From Telopea speciosissima (Eukaryota > Streptophyta > Magnoliopsida > Proteales > Proteaceae), in NCBI RefSeq assembly GCF_018873765.1, contig NC_057916.1:27441501-27505500 (forward strand): a stretch of DNA of 64,000 nt, in the 5' to 3' direction. How positions within the stretch are numbered: the stretch's first letter is position 1; each line of letters begins with the position of its first letter. This document shows, piece after piece, positions 1 to 12,529 of the stretch. The notes under the pieces were generated by a model. It worked only from the letters and a program-made list of their open reading frames with translations, had not been told where the DNA came from and searched no databases. Made by a program: the position numbers and the translations under genes.

Positions 1-1173
1 ATTATTTCTCTTTTTAGAGAAAATCCACTAACTCTTTCTCCTCATTTAGATTGTTGGGCAAGGTTTAACTTTTTCTCTCCTTAGAAATACCCACTACATA
101 CTTTTTTCTAAGGTGTCTTTTGGTAGGCTTCATCTTGCTTAATGTCTTTAACCACCAACCATTTCCACTCATTTGAAAAATCTAATCTTGTTAACAACTC
201 CACTCTTCCACTTATTTGGAAGACTTCATTTTGCTTAATCTCTTCAACCACCAACCACTTCAACTCATTTGGATGACTTAATCTTGTTCAAGATTTCACT
301 CTTTCATCTAATTGGAAGACTCCACCTCGTTGAAAAATTTCACCTTGAAAGACTCCACTTCCCATTCAAATGGACAACCCAAACTAAACCATTGAACCAA
401 CCCATCAAATCAGTCTAGATAAAAAACACAAAACCCAACACTCATGAATTTGATGAAGTAGAAGTCGTGATTGCCATGGGGCCCTCTTAGAACCTGTGAT
501 AGAATAATCCATTTTGTTCAAAGAATCTGATAGAATCCCAACCTTCAAATCCCCCATTTAAAAGAAGAAAAAAGATGTATAGTGAATTCAAGCGTATCTT
601 GCAATCCCTTCTTAAAGCATTTTAGTTGTTCGAATTCATAAACACTGTAAAGCACCCCTTAAAAACGCATTTGAAGTGATAAAATTACCTTTTAATAAAA
701 GGTCTACCTTTCATGCTTTTCTATAATTTGTTTGTTATATGTACATGTCATGGACAAAGATACATTTCTAATCTAGCAGGTCTAGAGACTGGCATAAATA
801 TTTGCCACATGGCATATTGGATTGGATTGAAAATTTGTAGCTAAGTAAATCCCAAGGTCCTCTGCTCATATCTCAAGTTTCAAAAATGAAACTTTTCAAA
901 GAAGAAATTGACGATTGAAAATCCAAGGAAATATGCATATACATGGGAAGGCATATGATTGAATCTATCTAAAATTTAACATGTGACAATTGTAGACTAT
1001 ATCCAAGATAACCATACGGCTGAAATTGCCACATCACCTTCCAAATGACAAAACTGGATGTCGGTCTAAAGAGACCCATTATTCTTGCTGCTCTAGAAAA
1101 ACTTTTGCCTATTTTTTTAAAAAAAATTAGCGCAAAAGATTGATGTCTGGTCGCATGGTCCTTGCACTAGGTG
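1..1173. other. Gene-free left edge
   Basis: No coding region was recognised. The only structure seen is the tandem repeat at 129-320. The rest is AT-rich unique-looking sequence upstream of the first hAT element. Confidence 0.5.
129..320. repeat. 96-bp tandem repeat, 2 copies
   Basis: Two head-to-tail copies (129-224 and 225-320) start CTTCATCTTGCTTAAT and CTTCATTTTGCTTAAT and end TTGGAAGA. They are clearly homologous but have many substitutions, so the duplication is old. No coding function is seen. Confidence 0.7.
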
Positions 1174-1937
1174 TCAGGGTGTCAAAAGCAAACCGAAAAC
1201 GTTTACCGAAATCGAACCGAATCATTTAAACCGAAACCGTGAAACCTTTTAATAAATTGTTCGGTTATGGTTTCAAAATTGAGGCCGTTTAATTAAATGG
1301 TTCAAACTGAACCGGACCGTTTAACTCTCTTAAATGTAGGCCTGTAAACGGATCGGATTCGGCTCGGCTACGGATCGGATGTAATCGGATTCGGATATTT
1401 TCTGGTCGAATACGGATACCTCTAAATGGCTTCGGATGGATTCAGATGCGGATCGAATTCGGATTTTCAACCATCCGTTTAGACCTCTGCCTTGTGTAAC
1501 CCGAACATTCCTCCCCCTAGTGGATACAATTCACTCTCAATCCATAGTTTTAGATCATGATTCTCTTCTCCTTATATTCTAGAACCTGTTGAATCTTCAA
1601 AAACCCTCCAGATCATTATTTACTTAATTTTTTAAAATTAAATATTCGGATTCGGATTTTTATCGGAGTATTCGGATTTTGTTCCGGATATCTCTAATCG
1701 AATACGGATGCCCCAAATGGATACGGATGCGGATCGAATTCGGATTTTCGGTTGTCCATTTACAGCCCTACTTAAATGTACATAAATGTACCAAAAGCAA
1801 TCTGAAACCGTTTATTGAAACCGAATCGAATCATTTAAAACTGAAACCGTGAAACCGTTTAATAAATGGTTCAGTTATGGTTTCAAAATTGAGACCGTTT
1901 ACTTAAACAGTTTAAACCGGATCGTTTAACACCTTTA
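1174..1937. mobile_element. Non-autonomous hAT element (outer)
   Basis: The ends are TCAGGGTGTCAAA and, on the other strand, TAAAGGTGTTAAA. They are flanked by ACTAGGTG (1166-1173) and ACCAGGTG (1938-1945), an 8-bp TSD with one mismatch. An approximately 125-bp arm rich in AAACCG/CGGTTT motifs occurs as direct copies on both sides of the inner element (about 1201-1330 and 1800-1935). Short TIR, 8-bp TSD and repeated subterminal motifs are standard for hAT non-autonomous elements. No transposase is present. Confidence 0.7.
1337..1770. mobile_element. Non-autonomous hAT element nested in the previous one
   Basis: The TIRs are TAGGCCTGTAAACGGAT and, reverse-complemented from the right end, TAGGGCTGTAAATGGAC. 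The 8-bp TSD CTTAAATG is perfect (1329-1336 and 1771-1778). The interior is built of repeats of GGATTCGGAT and its variants. Insertion into the 1174-1937 element is shown directly by the interrupted outer sequence. Confidence 0.85.
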
Positions 1938-1976
1938 ACCAGGTGGGGGGGGGCAAATGAGAGTGCGTATAGATCT

Positions 1977-2141
1977 TTATCCTCTCAGGTTCCCTGTTCG
2001 GTACAGTTCGTACGATTCCTCTCATAGGGGAGCGAAAATGACCACCTTATCCCCTGCCCAAACACACTGCCCGGGTGGGTCCACCCCCCTCTTATTAGAG
2101 GCACTAGGGAACTGCACCAGATAGGGAACCTGAGAGGATAA
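1977..2141. mobile_element. GC-rich palindromic MITE, family 1 (copy A)
   Basis: A perfect 19-bp inverted repeat bounds the element: TTATCCTCTCAGGTTCCCT at 1977-1995 and its complement at 2123-2141. The core contains GACCACCTTATCCCCTGCCC, and a second inner inverted repeat has CCTCTCATAGGGG against CCCCTCTTATTAGAGG. Related copies lie at 9951, 12378 and 37597. No coding capacity. Confidence 0.7.
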
Positions 2142-3016
2142 TTTTTCGAGTGCGCACATGCACATTAATATGCATGGAATTTTTTTTTCGCACCTATGTT
2201 TAAGCACAAGATCTATGCGACCAAGCAACGTTCTTTTTTCCAAAAAAAAAATAATAAATAAAAAGAAGAATTCAAAGTACATATAGCCATCGTTTAGTAC
2301 CTTTTCTTTTTTCAAAAGATTCAAATCCAACTGAAAAATATTCCAGCTAATAAATAGTTTAAGAAACACAGGTCATTTGAAACCAATGTGAAATCTCTGC
2401 CTATCGTTTTAATAAATAATTTAGAAGGACATCTTCTATTTGGTATTGGATGTAATGTAAGAATCGTTGAAAAGATATGGGGAAAGCTTGACACGTAATG
2501 TTCATATGTTTAAGAATTGAGCTAGGCTTTCAAATTTGACATGTGACCTATTTAGGCCATTCTTCATCTACCCAACAGTTAGAATGGCCAAATAGATAGC
2601 CCATGTGGCAAAACAAATCGCTTCAGTTGGAGCCCATTCCCCTCTATACTTCACTAGGCTGCATTTACCCTTCAAAATCCAGCTTATATGGTGTGAAGAA
2701 TACAAATTGACAATGCTTCCTCACTGGCTCCATTAATATACACAGGGAAAAGAGGGAGATGCCTAAAAATATCATATGAATGCTTAAAAATGGGGCCTTT
2801 GCTAGCCTATTTATACATTTACAAATAACCATGAAATGAAGACAATTCATTGGAATTTGGAAAGCATATACTTCAATTAATATTTTAATTTGTAAGCTGT
2901 GGGAACATATTCTGCTTTAATTACAAACCTGTCAGGAATAGGAAGAGAGGCATATAAGTTACCAATTGCCAGGTCTGAGCAGGGATGCATTTTCATACTC
3001 CACTTCCACGAACTCA
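2142..3016. other. 3' flank of the kinase gene
   Basis: AT-rich sequence downstream of the minus-strand kinase. It presumably holds the kinase 3' UTR near 2900-3016. No other gene or clear transposon end was recognised. Confidence 0.4.
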
Positions 3017-3795
3017 TCACCAGGTCCTCACCAACCCTGGTGTCCAATTTCTCCAATCCAACTTCCCACTGGATCTATTTCTAAAGCTGACAATTTCCCT
3101 GAAATCAAATACCCTCTTCAGATAACTGCCCCCTTGCTTTGTTGATTCATTCTCTGCAACATTGTCTTCCTTCACAGGTTCGGTTTCTTTCATAGATTGT
3201 GAGACCCCACCATCTGATGTTGATGATGCCTCAGCAATGATCTGTCCCAGCATCTCAACCACTTCACTCATCTTGGGGCGAGATTTGGATTGCTTCATTA
3301 GACACTTGTTAGCAAGGGAAGCAAGTTTTTGAGCAGATTTTATGCAAGAACTGCCTTCTTCTAGTCGTGGATCTAGTATAAGGTGGAATTTCTTGGAGTC
3401 TGATACATATGGTTTCACCCATTCTAAAAGCTTCTGCTCACTCCTAGGTAGGTTTCTGTCCACTGACCGTCTTCCGGATATGAGTTCATAGAGGACCACT
3501 CCAAAGCTCCAAACATCACTCTTGGCAGTCAATCTCCCTGTTTGAATGTATTCTGGAGCAGCATAGCCCACTGTTCCCACAACCTGTTCAAAACTTTCCA
3601 ATGACGGTCAACAGACTTGAAAAAAACAAATTAGGAAGGCTCATAAAATAGATACTAGACACTTCAGAAAATAAACTCATGGAAGAACTATTAAATCAGC
3701 TGACTTTGGACAAAGTACCCAAGGGGAGAGAAGGCAGCAAAGTTCTCTTGAATCTCTTTTACTGCCCTATTGTGTCCATACTGTGTGTGTGTGTG

Positions 3796-3836
<41 letters not shown>

Positions 3837-6800
3837 GTGTTTGCATGCCTCCTCACTGTCCATGCATACATAAATGCCAGATGTATAACTAACCGATGTT
3901 GAAACATGGCCAAGTCCTTCAGTTGGACCCAGCCTAGCCAACCCGAAGTCTGAGAGCTTTGCATTGAAGTCCTCATCTAACAGAATGTTTGAAGATTTAA
4001 AATCCCGAAATATTAACTGCAACAAAACAAATGAAATAAACCTAGATCAAAACTGACAAAGCAGAGTGATTTTACATAATTTATAAAAAAAAAAAAATTT
4101 ATTGAGAATAGTCTGCAAACAATCAGGTAACCCACTAACCAATCAGGTTGAGGATTGTGCTTGTAAGTTGTAACCATATGAATTGTAGGAAAAGTGAGCT
4201 GTGGATGGTTAACAACAGGTCTAGGCTAAATTGACCTTGATTTGACTATTCCCCTTCATCACCAGGGAATCTTAAACTGCAAATGGATCAGGCTGAAATC
4301 TGTCAGACTATACCCCACTGGAAAGACTGCAAGTGCCAGCAGAAGCAGCAAGGATTAAATCCTCATTATGAAGTTGAAATTTCAAGAATCATTAGATTAA
4401 AAGTTCTAGTTGGTTCAAATGGGCAATGCCACACCTCCACCAACCAAAATTTAAAAAATTGGATTGGAATCAGCGGAGTTGACCGACATTGATTGCAATT
4501 AACCCTGATTATTCTTTGTCAACTGAGTCCAACCGAGTCTGTCTGATTCCAGGATGATTTGAATCAGAATTGATGGAGACTCATCCTATAACCGACACCA
4601 AGTTTTTAAACCTTGCCAACAACAGGAAAAGTGTGGGAAGGTTTTAGATTCAATAACTAATGTACGAGGGAAACAACCAATCTGCTTTGCTTACTAGGCT
4701 TTTTACCTTCATAAAGATTCCCGAACAGGAAAATAGAGGATAGGTAAAGAAATAATGAATAAGATTTTTAAACATTTATTGAACACAATTTACAGTTTTT
4801 CAATGAAACTGTTTTTTGTTTCAGGACTGGCAAAGAACTAAACTGGATCTCTGTTAAGATTTTAAACACCATCTTAAGAACAACGAATCCTTGTTAATAA
4901 GCTTCCTCTAGTAAGAAGATGAGTCACAAACCTTCTCATACACTAAAGAAACTATACAAGCATTTTAGTACCACATGGTGCAACCTCTCCAACATTTTTA
5001 GCTTATCACAGGATGACGCAACCTTGTCCAAGGTTAGTGAAGTCTATGGAGGTGCTTCTACTGACCAAGCCAAAACTTACCATCATCCAAACTGAACCAC
5101 TTACCTCTCTGGAAAAATAGTTCATAATGTTTCCTAATGTGTATAGTTGCCACAAAGGAAGATTTCCTGTGTAAACGGGAAATTGTTATAAGTGGGGATT
5201 TTCTCCTAAGTTCAGAAGTTTGATACCCAATATTTATTAAGCAAATAATCAAAACCAAACAACGATTCTTGAATTAGTTTACAGTTCTTCATCCCAAACA
5301 GGAAATCAAGACTTTCAACCTAATTTTACAGGTTTAGTCCCACGAGATCCCAACATACCTTCCTTGTGGTGGATAATCATTGACTGCATCGAATAGAATA
5401 GACCGTGAGATCTCAGTTGAGAAGCTGGGTGTCATTTAAATAATTTAGATTGCTCTAGGTAGACAATAAAACACTTATGGGCGATAGGTACAGAAGATAT
5501 AGTCATGGTAGTAAGGAAATTCGGAAATTTTCTGTCAAGCAAAGTTGGATTGGTCGATGACTGCAGAAAGGGTATGCCAACAATATGTGTGTGTGAATCA
5601 TCCACATCAAGGTAAAGAACTACTACCAAATGATGCCCCAAATATATTAAGTTCCTTGAGAGATGCAAAGGGTGCATGACTAGATCAGCCCTCAAATAAC
5701 AGCAGGCCAAGTAAGTTCGTTCAAGATCTAGGGATTGGTGATGAGTTGGTTCAATTGACACTTGGGTAATTGTGCAGCCTGAACATCACTCGCATGAACC
5801 AGGCGAAGTCAATTGATTGAATTGGGTAAAGGGCAGAGCAGGATATCAAGATAAAACAAAAATGATACCTTTTCCTTGAACTCAACAACTGCTTCTTTTG
5901 GTTTTGGCCCCAACCCATGTATGAGCTTGTGCTTGAATCAATTAAACACAAACTCAACCAGATTTAGTGTAAGTTCCAGGTGTCCCAGCTCATGTAAAAA
6001 CCGTTTATGTATTACAAAACAGCAATAGAACTCAGACAAATTAAGTAGATTTATAAAGAATGAAACTTATACCTGAAAATCCATTTCTTCATGAAGGTAT
6101 GCTAAACCACGTGCTGCATCTAGGGCAATTTTTAATCTCATTTCCCATGGAAGAGAAGATGGCATCCGAGCAAGAATATGGTCCTCCAAGCTTTTATTCC
6201 TCATAAGTTCATATACCAAAAGCCGTTGAATTCCTCTCTCATCATCTTCAGCACAATATCCTACTAATCTGACAAGATTTGGGTGCTTCACAACACCCAA
6301 ATAGTTTACTTCTGTAATCCATTCCTTATGTCCCTGAGTGGCAGAAAGGGGAAAGTGAACAGAGCATCAGACAAATGCAATATTTTAGATTGGACTCACC
6401 ATATTAGTATCCCAAAACTCTTGTACATGGCATGAAAATTAATCAGCCATAATATTCCTTAAAGGGACGGTCTTAGAAAGTTATCCAACAAAAAAGAATG
6501 AATGAATCACATCATAACTGTTGATAAAATCAGAAACCTAAAGAAAAGCTCCAAGCAAGCAAAACTTTAAAAAAATAATCTGTGTTTCCGGGAGTAAGAT
6601 CTTGCCCATCTGCTTGATTTATCTAGCAAACCAAGGTAAGCAATTGAGTCTAGAGAAAGTTATGGCAAATAAACCGGATAAAGTAGGGGTCCGGCCCTCG
6701 CGGGCACTGATCAAACGATCGCTAAAACAAATATTATTCTTCATAATAAACCATCATTAACCAAATCTCAAACATAAATTATTTTTCATGATAGTCAAAA

Positions 6801-8240
6801 CCATAAGAATCCTACTGGTGGCATCTAATGTTATTCAAAGTCATAAGAAATTAAAATCCCGAATATCAGAGTTTGCAATGCAGAAATTCCCTATTACATC
6901 CATCTAAAAGTAAAATAAACCAGCATGAACTGAAATCACATGCTCATGTCACCCTCGAGCAATTGAGTCCAGAGTGTTATGGCAAAAAAATTGATATAGT
7001 TTCAGTATGTGACAAAAGATATCTTGAAATTTGAATCATAGGAATCTAACTGAAGTCTGATCACACAAAGTACAAATAGAGGCATAACACTCTAGTGTGT
7101 GAAGAATTACCATGACCCTGCTGGTGGTCTAGTAGTGTTTTACAGATCTTCCAATACCACCTAGGTATGTTTCCAATTACTCTGAAGTGATTATAGCGAA
7201 TTCTACCATCGCCACAGATTTGACTAAGCGGTTTAAGAAATTCGGTAAGATTAGCTAAATTCAGTGCAAAAGTGAGCCATGATTTTATATTAACCACTCA
7301 CGAGTCGCAACTATATATTTCAGAAGACAGCAGTGGATCAATTTTTAAGAGTAGGCTCCACTTGCAACCTCCAAATCCTGGGCCGTCACGGAGAATGGGA
7401 AACAAAATTGATATTTTGTTCACATTTTATTCTCTTTCTCCCTCTTGAATTAATAGTGAAAATGCTTGTCTATCATGATTCATGGTGCTGTAACCAGTAA
7501 TAAAAGAATTTCAATGTAAAACACCAGAACGGAAACCGAAATAAACCAAAAATGGCTAACATTTCACATTAACACTCAAGCTCAACAAAACTTTGTTTTA
7601 TACACAGGAAACAAAATCTCTTCCTGTATTCCCCTCCCCACATCCCAACCTTTTCCCTGGGATCAAGAGGGAGGAAAAGGGGAGTGGGTAGTTCCGTTGT
7701 TTGGATTTTGGAATTACATGAATTCCTTCTATTTTTATCGAATGAGAGACATCCACGAAAATTTCTCAATCAAATTTAGAAAGGAAAAGAAAAGAAAAAA
7801 AAGAGTGTGTTTTCTGTGTCTCACACAGAGAGAAAGAGGGGAGAGGAAGAACTTGCCTGCAAACCATTCCGATTCAACTGTTTGATAGCAACATGCATCT
7901 TGGCATCAGGATCATCATCAGAAACCGTAACAATCGCTCTATAAACACAACCAAAACCTCCCTCGCCAATCATGAGCGCACGACTGAATCCTCTGGTAGC
8001 CGATCTCAGCTCAGAGAAAGAAAAGACTCGTAGATCATTAGGTCTCCTCTGGGAGAAGAAGTCGTGAAAACTCAGAGACTCGGAGAAATCCCTTGACTCC
8101 GAACCAAACTCGGATCGCCTAACATCCGCAGTGCTGGAAGCTATGCTCAAGGAACGGGCCCAGGATACTCTAGAAACCCTGGACATAACGCCATGTTCTT
8201 CCTCTCTCTTCTCTCCATTAGAGAAATGAAAACACTTCAT
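3017..8240 (-). CDS. Receptor-like cytoplasmic kinase, RLCK-VII (PBL19/PCRK-like)
   Basis: Serine/threonine kinase of the cytoplasmic RLCK-VII group, whose members relay signals from plasma-membrane immune receptors. Four exons on the minus strand: 8240-7857, 6333-6073, 4016-3894 and 3583-3017, all junctions in phase 0, giving 444 aa. Landmarks in order: N-terminal MKC (a likely acylation Cys), Gly loop GEGGFGCVY, catalytic Lys in VAIKQL, GHKEW at the exon 1/2 junction, [16 protein letters not shown], catalytic loop [12 protein letters not shown] in [25 protein letters not shown] across the exon 3/4 junction, and [12 protein letters not shown]. All kinase residues I can check are present, so it should be active. 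The start is the first in-frame ATG giving the family MKCF N-terminus. Introns 2 and 3 have GT-AG ends; intron 1 appears to have a GC donor. Exact subgroup (PBL19, PBL20 or PCRK1/2) is uncertain. Confidence 0.93.
3584..3893 (-). other. Kinase intron 3 with (AG)n microsatellite
   Basis: GT-AG intron: donor TCG|GTTAGT, acceptor AACAG|GTTG. It contains a (GT)n run followed by an (AG)n run of about 35 bp at 3798-3832. On the transcribed strand this is CT followed by AC repeats. Confidence 0.85.
6334..7856 (-). other. Kinase intron 1, probable GC-AG type
   Basis: On the minus strand the donor reads CAG|GCAAGT (GC at 7856-7855) and the acceptor CACTCAG|GGACAT. The joined codons give LNRNGLQ-GHKEW, exactly the family sequence, so the phase is fixed. 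No GT within a few bases gives an in-frame join. The surrounding bases are the strong consensus expected of GC donors. Confidence 0.8.
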
Positions 8241-8458
8241 ATCTTAAATGGAGACAAACGCGAATAAAACTGTAGGTGATGGAGAAGAACCCAAAAACTC
8301 CGCCGAAGCAGACATGAAGAAGACAAAGAAGAAGAATTTAAAATCTTTGACAGACAAGGGAAGCGGTAGTTGAGATAGAAACATAGGAGGAGACCGAGTG
8401 TGGGCCGTGTGGCTGAGTCAAAATGGGAGGGGCTGCTGCTGAGACCAGGTTTGTTCAT
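8237..8458 (-). other. Possible upstream ORF of the kinase mRNA
   Basis: An ATG at 8458 opens a 73-codon frame (starting MNKPGLSSSP). Its TGA (8239-8237) overlaps the kinase ATG as ATGA. If transcription starts upstream of 8458, this is a uORF whose termination sits on the main start codon. No conserved peptide is recognised. Confidence 0.3.
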
Positions 8459-8518
8459 CAGATCAACCACCTCTCTCTCCACTCTCTCCTTCAACTATGA
8501 AACTATTGTGTGTGTGTG

Positions 8519-8522
<4 letters not shown>

Positions 8523-8557
<35 letters not shown>
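8523..8557. repeat. (AG)n microsatellite in the kinase 5' region
   Basis: About 35 bp of AG repeat, read as CT in the kinase direction, roughly 280 bp upstream of its ATG. CT-rich 5' leaders are common in plant genes. Function is not shown. Confidence 0.8.
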
Positions 8558-8558
<1 letters not shown>

Positions 8559-8560
<2 letters not shown>

Positions 8561-9950
8561 TATGATTGGGCGTAGCCGTTGAGTGGAATTTAATAGAAAA
8601 ACTAAAGGGACCCAGGAGATGTGAGCGCAGGTTTGGGACTTTGGGTTTGTTCTTTTGTTCTCTCTTCTCACAGTCGCACAGTCTGACCCTTCATTGGCAA
8701 TTTTTTATTTTTGGTCATAAGCCTTTGAAAGACCGTTTGAGCACATTGATAAAGAGAGAAGAAACTCAGAAAGATACCCGCTAGCGCAGTCTTCAGGACG
8801 GCGGGACCATCTAGTAAGGTAAGCCGTGGTCCAATTTCCCGTTCCAACTGCCACAAACCACGTTCAACCATCCATCTTACAGTTTTCCCGGATTTTCATC
8901 CTCTCATCAAGTATGGTCGGTGGTTCGGTGCGATGCGATTCAGTACATATTTAAAGTGCATTGGATGATTGACATTGTATTTGAGAAGATAAAAATTCGT
9001 CCCGTTTTTTGCATTAGATTTTACCAATCCAAACCAAGGTTTAAGAACTTTGGATTCGTTTTGATTTGATCAATTCTGATTTGGTTATGATAAGAATTAA
9101 TCATGAATGAGAAAATCGTTCGGATCCATACATACGTAATCTTAGTTTTCATACAAAGATCAGAGGAATTGGATCAGCCGGAATTCAGATTAATGATCAT
9201 GATTCTTGAAACCCTCTCTAAACTCTTAAGGTGTTAATTGGTTTGGCTTTGTTTTTAAGTTTGATTTTAATTCTATTTTTATTCGGTTTCATCGAGTTCA
9301 ATTCGTATAAGGTTTTAATGTAATTTACTAAAACAAATAAAGTTAGGATGAAAATTCCAACTTCTTGAAGATATTTTATCAAAAAAACTTCTTGAAGATA
9401 CAATATCAAATCTGATATTTTCATTTTTTTTTACACTATTTAAAAAAAAAAAACATAGTAATAATTTCAGACAACTCAACAAAAGACATGATTTTAGGGT
9501 TTAGCATGATTTAGATTCGGTTTGAGTTTGATATATCCAGTTTGGTCCGGTCCGATTCAAATTGATAATTTCTAGTATACAACTGAAAATGAACCAAACT
9601 GAATGATTTTTTCTTTTTCAAATTTGAACAACTGGCTTCGATTCTAATAATGAGTGAAGACTCAGGGTTCAAAGGTGAGAGTAATTTGGAGAAAATATGA
9701 ACACGCAATTCTTGAGTCATTGAGTGGGACCCATCTAATTTTGGGGCCTGTTTTCTTTTTGGTGTTTTTTTTAATATAGATATACAAGAGAAACGTGTTT
9801 TCTATTTTGTAACAACTAACAAAATGTTGAATTTGATAGGGTAAATTGGTCAAATTTTAATTATCTATCACAATCAATATTGGGCTTAATGGCTGTCCCC
9901 AATGAATGAGATGTGGATTCTCGTCTTCTAGATGATTGCCATTGTCCACG
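8559..9950. other. Intergenic, degenerate repeats
   Basis: No gene recognised. From about 9225 to 9640 the sequence has the GGTTTGG/GGTTCGGTTT wording of decayed hAT-type elements, but I could not define ends or a TSD. Confidence 0.4.
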
Positions 9951-10120
9951 GATCTTTGTCCCCTCTAGTTTCTTGCCCGGCCAGTTTCCCAGTGCCTATA
10001 ATAAGGGGGTTCGTAATGACCATCCTACCCTTGCGCGAACACTCTGCCTGGGTGGGGTCCACCCCCCTTTTTACAAGCACTGAGGGACCTGGGCCAGGCA
10101 GAGAACTGGAGGAGATGATT
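9951..10120. mobile_element. GC-rich palindromic MITE, family 1 (copy B)
   Basis: The arms carry CTAGTTTCTTGCCCGGCCAG on the left and CTGGGCCAGGCAGAGAACTGG on the right as an imperfect inverted repeat. The core contains AATGACCATCCTACCCTTGC and a GGGTGGGGTCCACCCCCC palindrome. Same family as copies at 1977, 12378 and 37597. Confidence 0.6.
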
Positions 10121-10304
10121 TTCCCACTGTCCACCATACTGAAAAAACTTGTATCAAACAGGAGTTAGAGGAGAGGATTAGGCTGGTCTTTCTTCAACCT
10201 GGTTCAGACTAGGTTTGGCTATTGCAAGCCCTATATGGGGAACGGTCAAGTAGCAATTTAAGAGAATGATTTCAGTTCAACCCAATATGTGTAGTTGGTT
10301 CAGT

Positions 10305-10765
10305 TAAGGATGTAAATCGGTTCCATGAGTGCTGGTGTGATCCGGAATCAAACTGAGAACCAAATCGATTCTGAAACTCAATTCAAACCGAACCTATTTG
10401 GTTTGGGTTTTGAAATTCGGTTTCTGGATCTCGTACTTGATGCATAGACTATTATATACAATCTATAGTATAATATTATAGTTATAGTATAGTAGTATTA
10501 TAAAATCTAATACTAACATTAGTAATATATATTATAATATATTAGTATAATAATATATTAATATGCTATAATATACTAATATTATAATGTAGTAATATAC
10601 TTAATATACGAGTATTAAAATTCGGTTTCAGTTCCTGTGTTGGATTTAGAATCGAGCTGAGAATCGAATCATTCTAAAATCAAATTGAATTTTATTCGAT
10701 TCGATTTGATATGGTTTGACTTATTCAGTCTGGTTTTCAATTTCGATTTGAATTCGACACCCTTA
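10305..10765. mobile_element. Non-autonomous hAT element
   Basis: The ends are TAAGGATGTAAATCGG and (right, complemented) TAAGGGTGTCGAATTC. The TSD is GGTTCAGT (10297-10304) against GGTTCAAT (10766-10773), 7 of 8 identical. The centre (about 10440-10620) is almost pure A/T with TATTA/TAATA motifs. Confidence 0.7.
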
Positions 10766-11470
10766 GGTTCAATCCTTTTCAGTTTGTCCACTCCAATACC
10801 CAATCTAGCTTTTAAAAATATGGTTACACCAGCATTTTCCAATCGATTCTACACATCCATTGTCTTAACAACGTGAGAGCTAATTAAAGCTTCAACTGAT
10901 GGAACGAGATGCTTCTTTTGGTTGTTGTGTCACTTTTGGGATCATCATAAGGGTTTACAGATATATAAAGCACACCACACTAAATGAAAATTATGAAACA
11001 CCTCATTATAAACAAGGAGACGTAACAAATCAGTAACAATAATAACTGGTAATCAATCACTTTCTTTTTCTTTCTTTCCTTCCTTCAGACTTAAGCCAAC
11101 TTCTAATGTAGTGATAAGTAAAACATTTAGGAATTATCCATCATAACGAATAGGAGTGTGAATTTATTATTGGGTCCACCCAAATGAATCAGCTGGTTTG
11201 ATTAGGTTGGGTTTACATAAACATTCCCCCCATTATCCAAATCATGGTTTTAGAAGAATAGCCAATTTCTCCTTTGGAAATTGAATTGGAGGGAGAATGT
11301 AGAGAGTCGTGAGGTTCTCGCCACTGTGGTAGTGTGGGTTCTGGGGAGGAGGGTCATAATGTATGCAGTCTTACCCCAAATTTATGGAGAGACGGTTTCC
11401 CGAGAAAAGGATTTTTAATATGTCAATTAAAATTTCTAAACATGGTTAATCTGCAAATGAAGTCTTAAGT

Positions 11471-12217
11471 TAAGGGTGTCAATTTAGGATTAGAACTAGA
11501 AATTAATTAGATGAGAACCACTCCACCCATTAGTTATTGGTTTGGCTCTCAACTTGGATTTTGGATTCAATTAAGTAAATAAGACAGGTCTTTCAATTGC
11601 TAGGACCCATTTAAAACTTTTATAATCATATATTTGGTATTGGTGATCTGGATTTTGAAAATTTCAATTTATTGGTGTACTTAATAGTAGATTTCATGTT
11701 AAGTATCTTGGTTAGGACTTTTATTTGTATGCTTATGGATGTTTGGTTATTTTTACGTTTAGGAATGAGTAATTTTAATTATTTATGTACTTAGAAACGA
11801 ATATTTAGTTATTTGTAATTTTATACACTTAAATAATAAAAATTGGAATTTTGAGACATTGTAATAGTGCCCGAAACCAATTAAGAACCAGATGGGTTAG
11901 GTATTGTTCCTCCAATAATTGGAGTCTCGAGCTCTAATATGATCAAATATATAAATAAGCATCTCTTACAAAATATGAGCAACACCAAAATCTTCTGGAG
12001 TCCAAACTTCTATTTCTCCTACCTTTTGTCTCTCCTGCTTGGCCCTTCCTCTAAGGGGTGGTTGTGTAACAAGTATATAACGTCTCTTCCATTTGGGATC
12101 TTTAGGTTTGGAATCGATTAGATAAACAAGCCAGTTTTGCTCCTCACCGGCCCCTTAGAATCAAAACTGATTAAAAATCAGATCGTTTACCCAGAACCGG
12201 ATCGGTTTACACCCTTA
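11471..12217. mobile_element. Non-autonomous hAT element
   Basis: The left end is TAAGGGTGTCAATTTAGG. The right end is GGTTTACACCCTTA, whose complement is TAAGGGTGTAAACC. The TSD is TCTTAAGT (11463-11470) against TCGTAAGT (12218-12225), 7 of 8. No coding region. Confidence 0.7.
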
Positions 12218-12377
12218 TCGTAAGTACCAAGGAGGAGACACTACTGTCTGCCAGAGAATCAATGATGGTAGCCATAAAAACCAGAAGGGAACCAATTAAT
12301 TGTTGTTTGTCTGACAATATGATTGTTGGGCCATTCAGGTTTCATACTGAATTAACCGTGAGCTTGTATTTGGAGTT

Positions 12378-12529
12378 TTCCAATTCCTGTCCGTTCCAAT
12401 TCCTCACATAGGAGCGGAAATGACCATCTTATTCACTACCCAAACACACTGCCCAAGGTGGGGTAGGGTGGTCATTTCTGCTCCTATCTGAGGGATTGAA
12501 GGGAATTGAAGCGGGCAGCGAATTGGAGG
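12378..12529. mobile_element. GC-rich palindromic MITE, family 1 (copy C)
   Basis: This is a near-complete palindrome. AGGAGCGGAAATGACCATC on the left pairs with the sequence ending GGTGGTCATTTCTGCTCCT on the right, and outer arms TCCAATTC pair with GAATTGGA. It could fold into one long hairpin. Confidence 0.65.

Noticed and set aside
2022-2369. 115-codon minus-strand frame
   Set aside because: It overlaps the palindromic MITE and AT-rich flank. No domain; it starts in homopolymer-rich DNA.
8459-8494. Extension of the kinase uORF to a TTG at 8494
   Set aside because: TTG is not a credible plant start here and is preceded directly by an in-frame stop.
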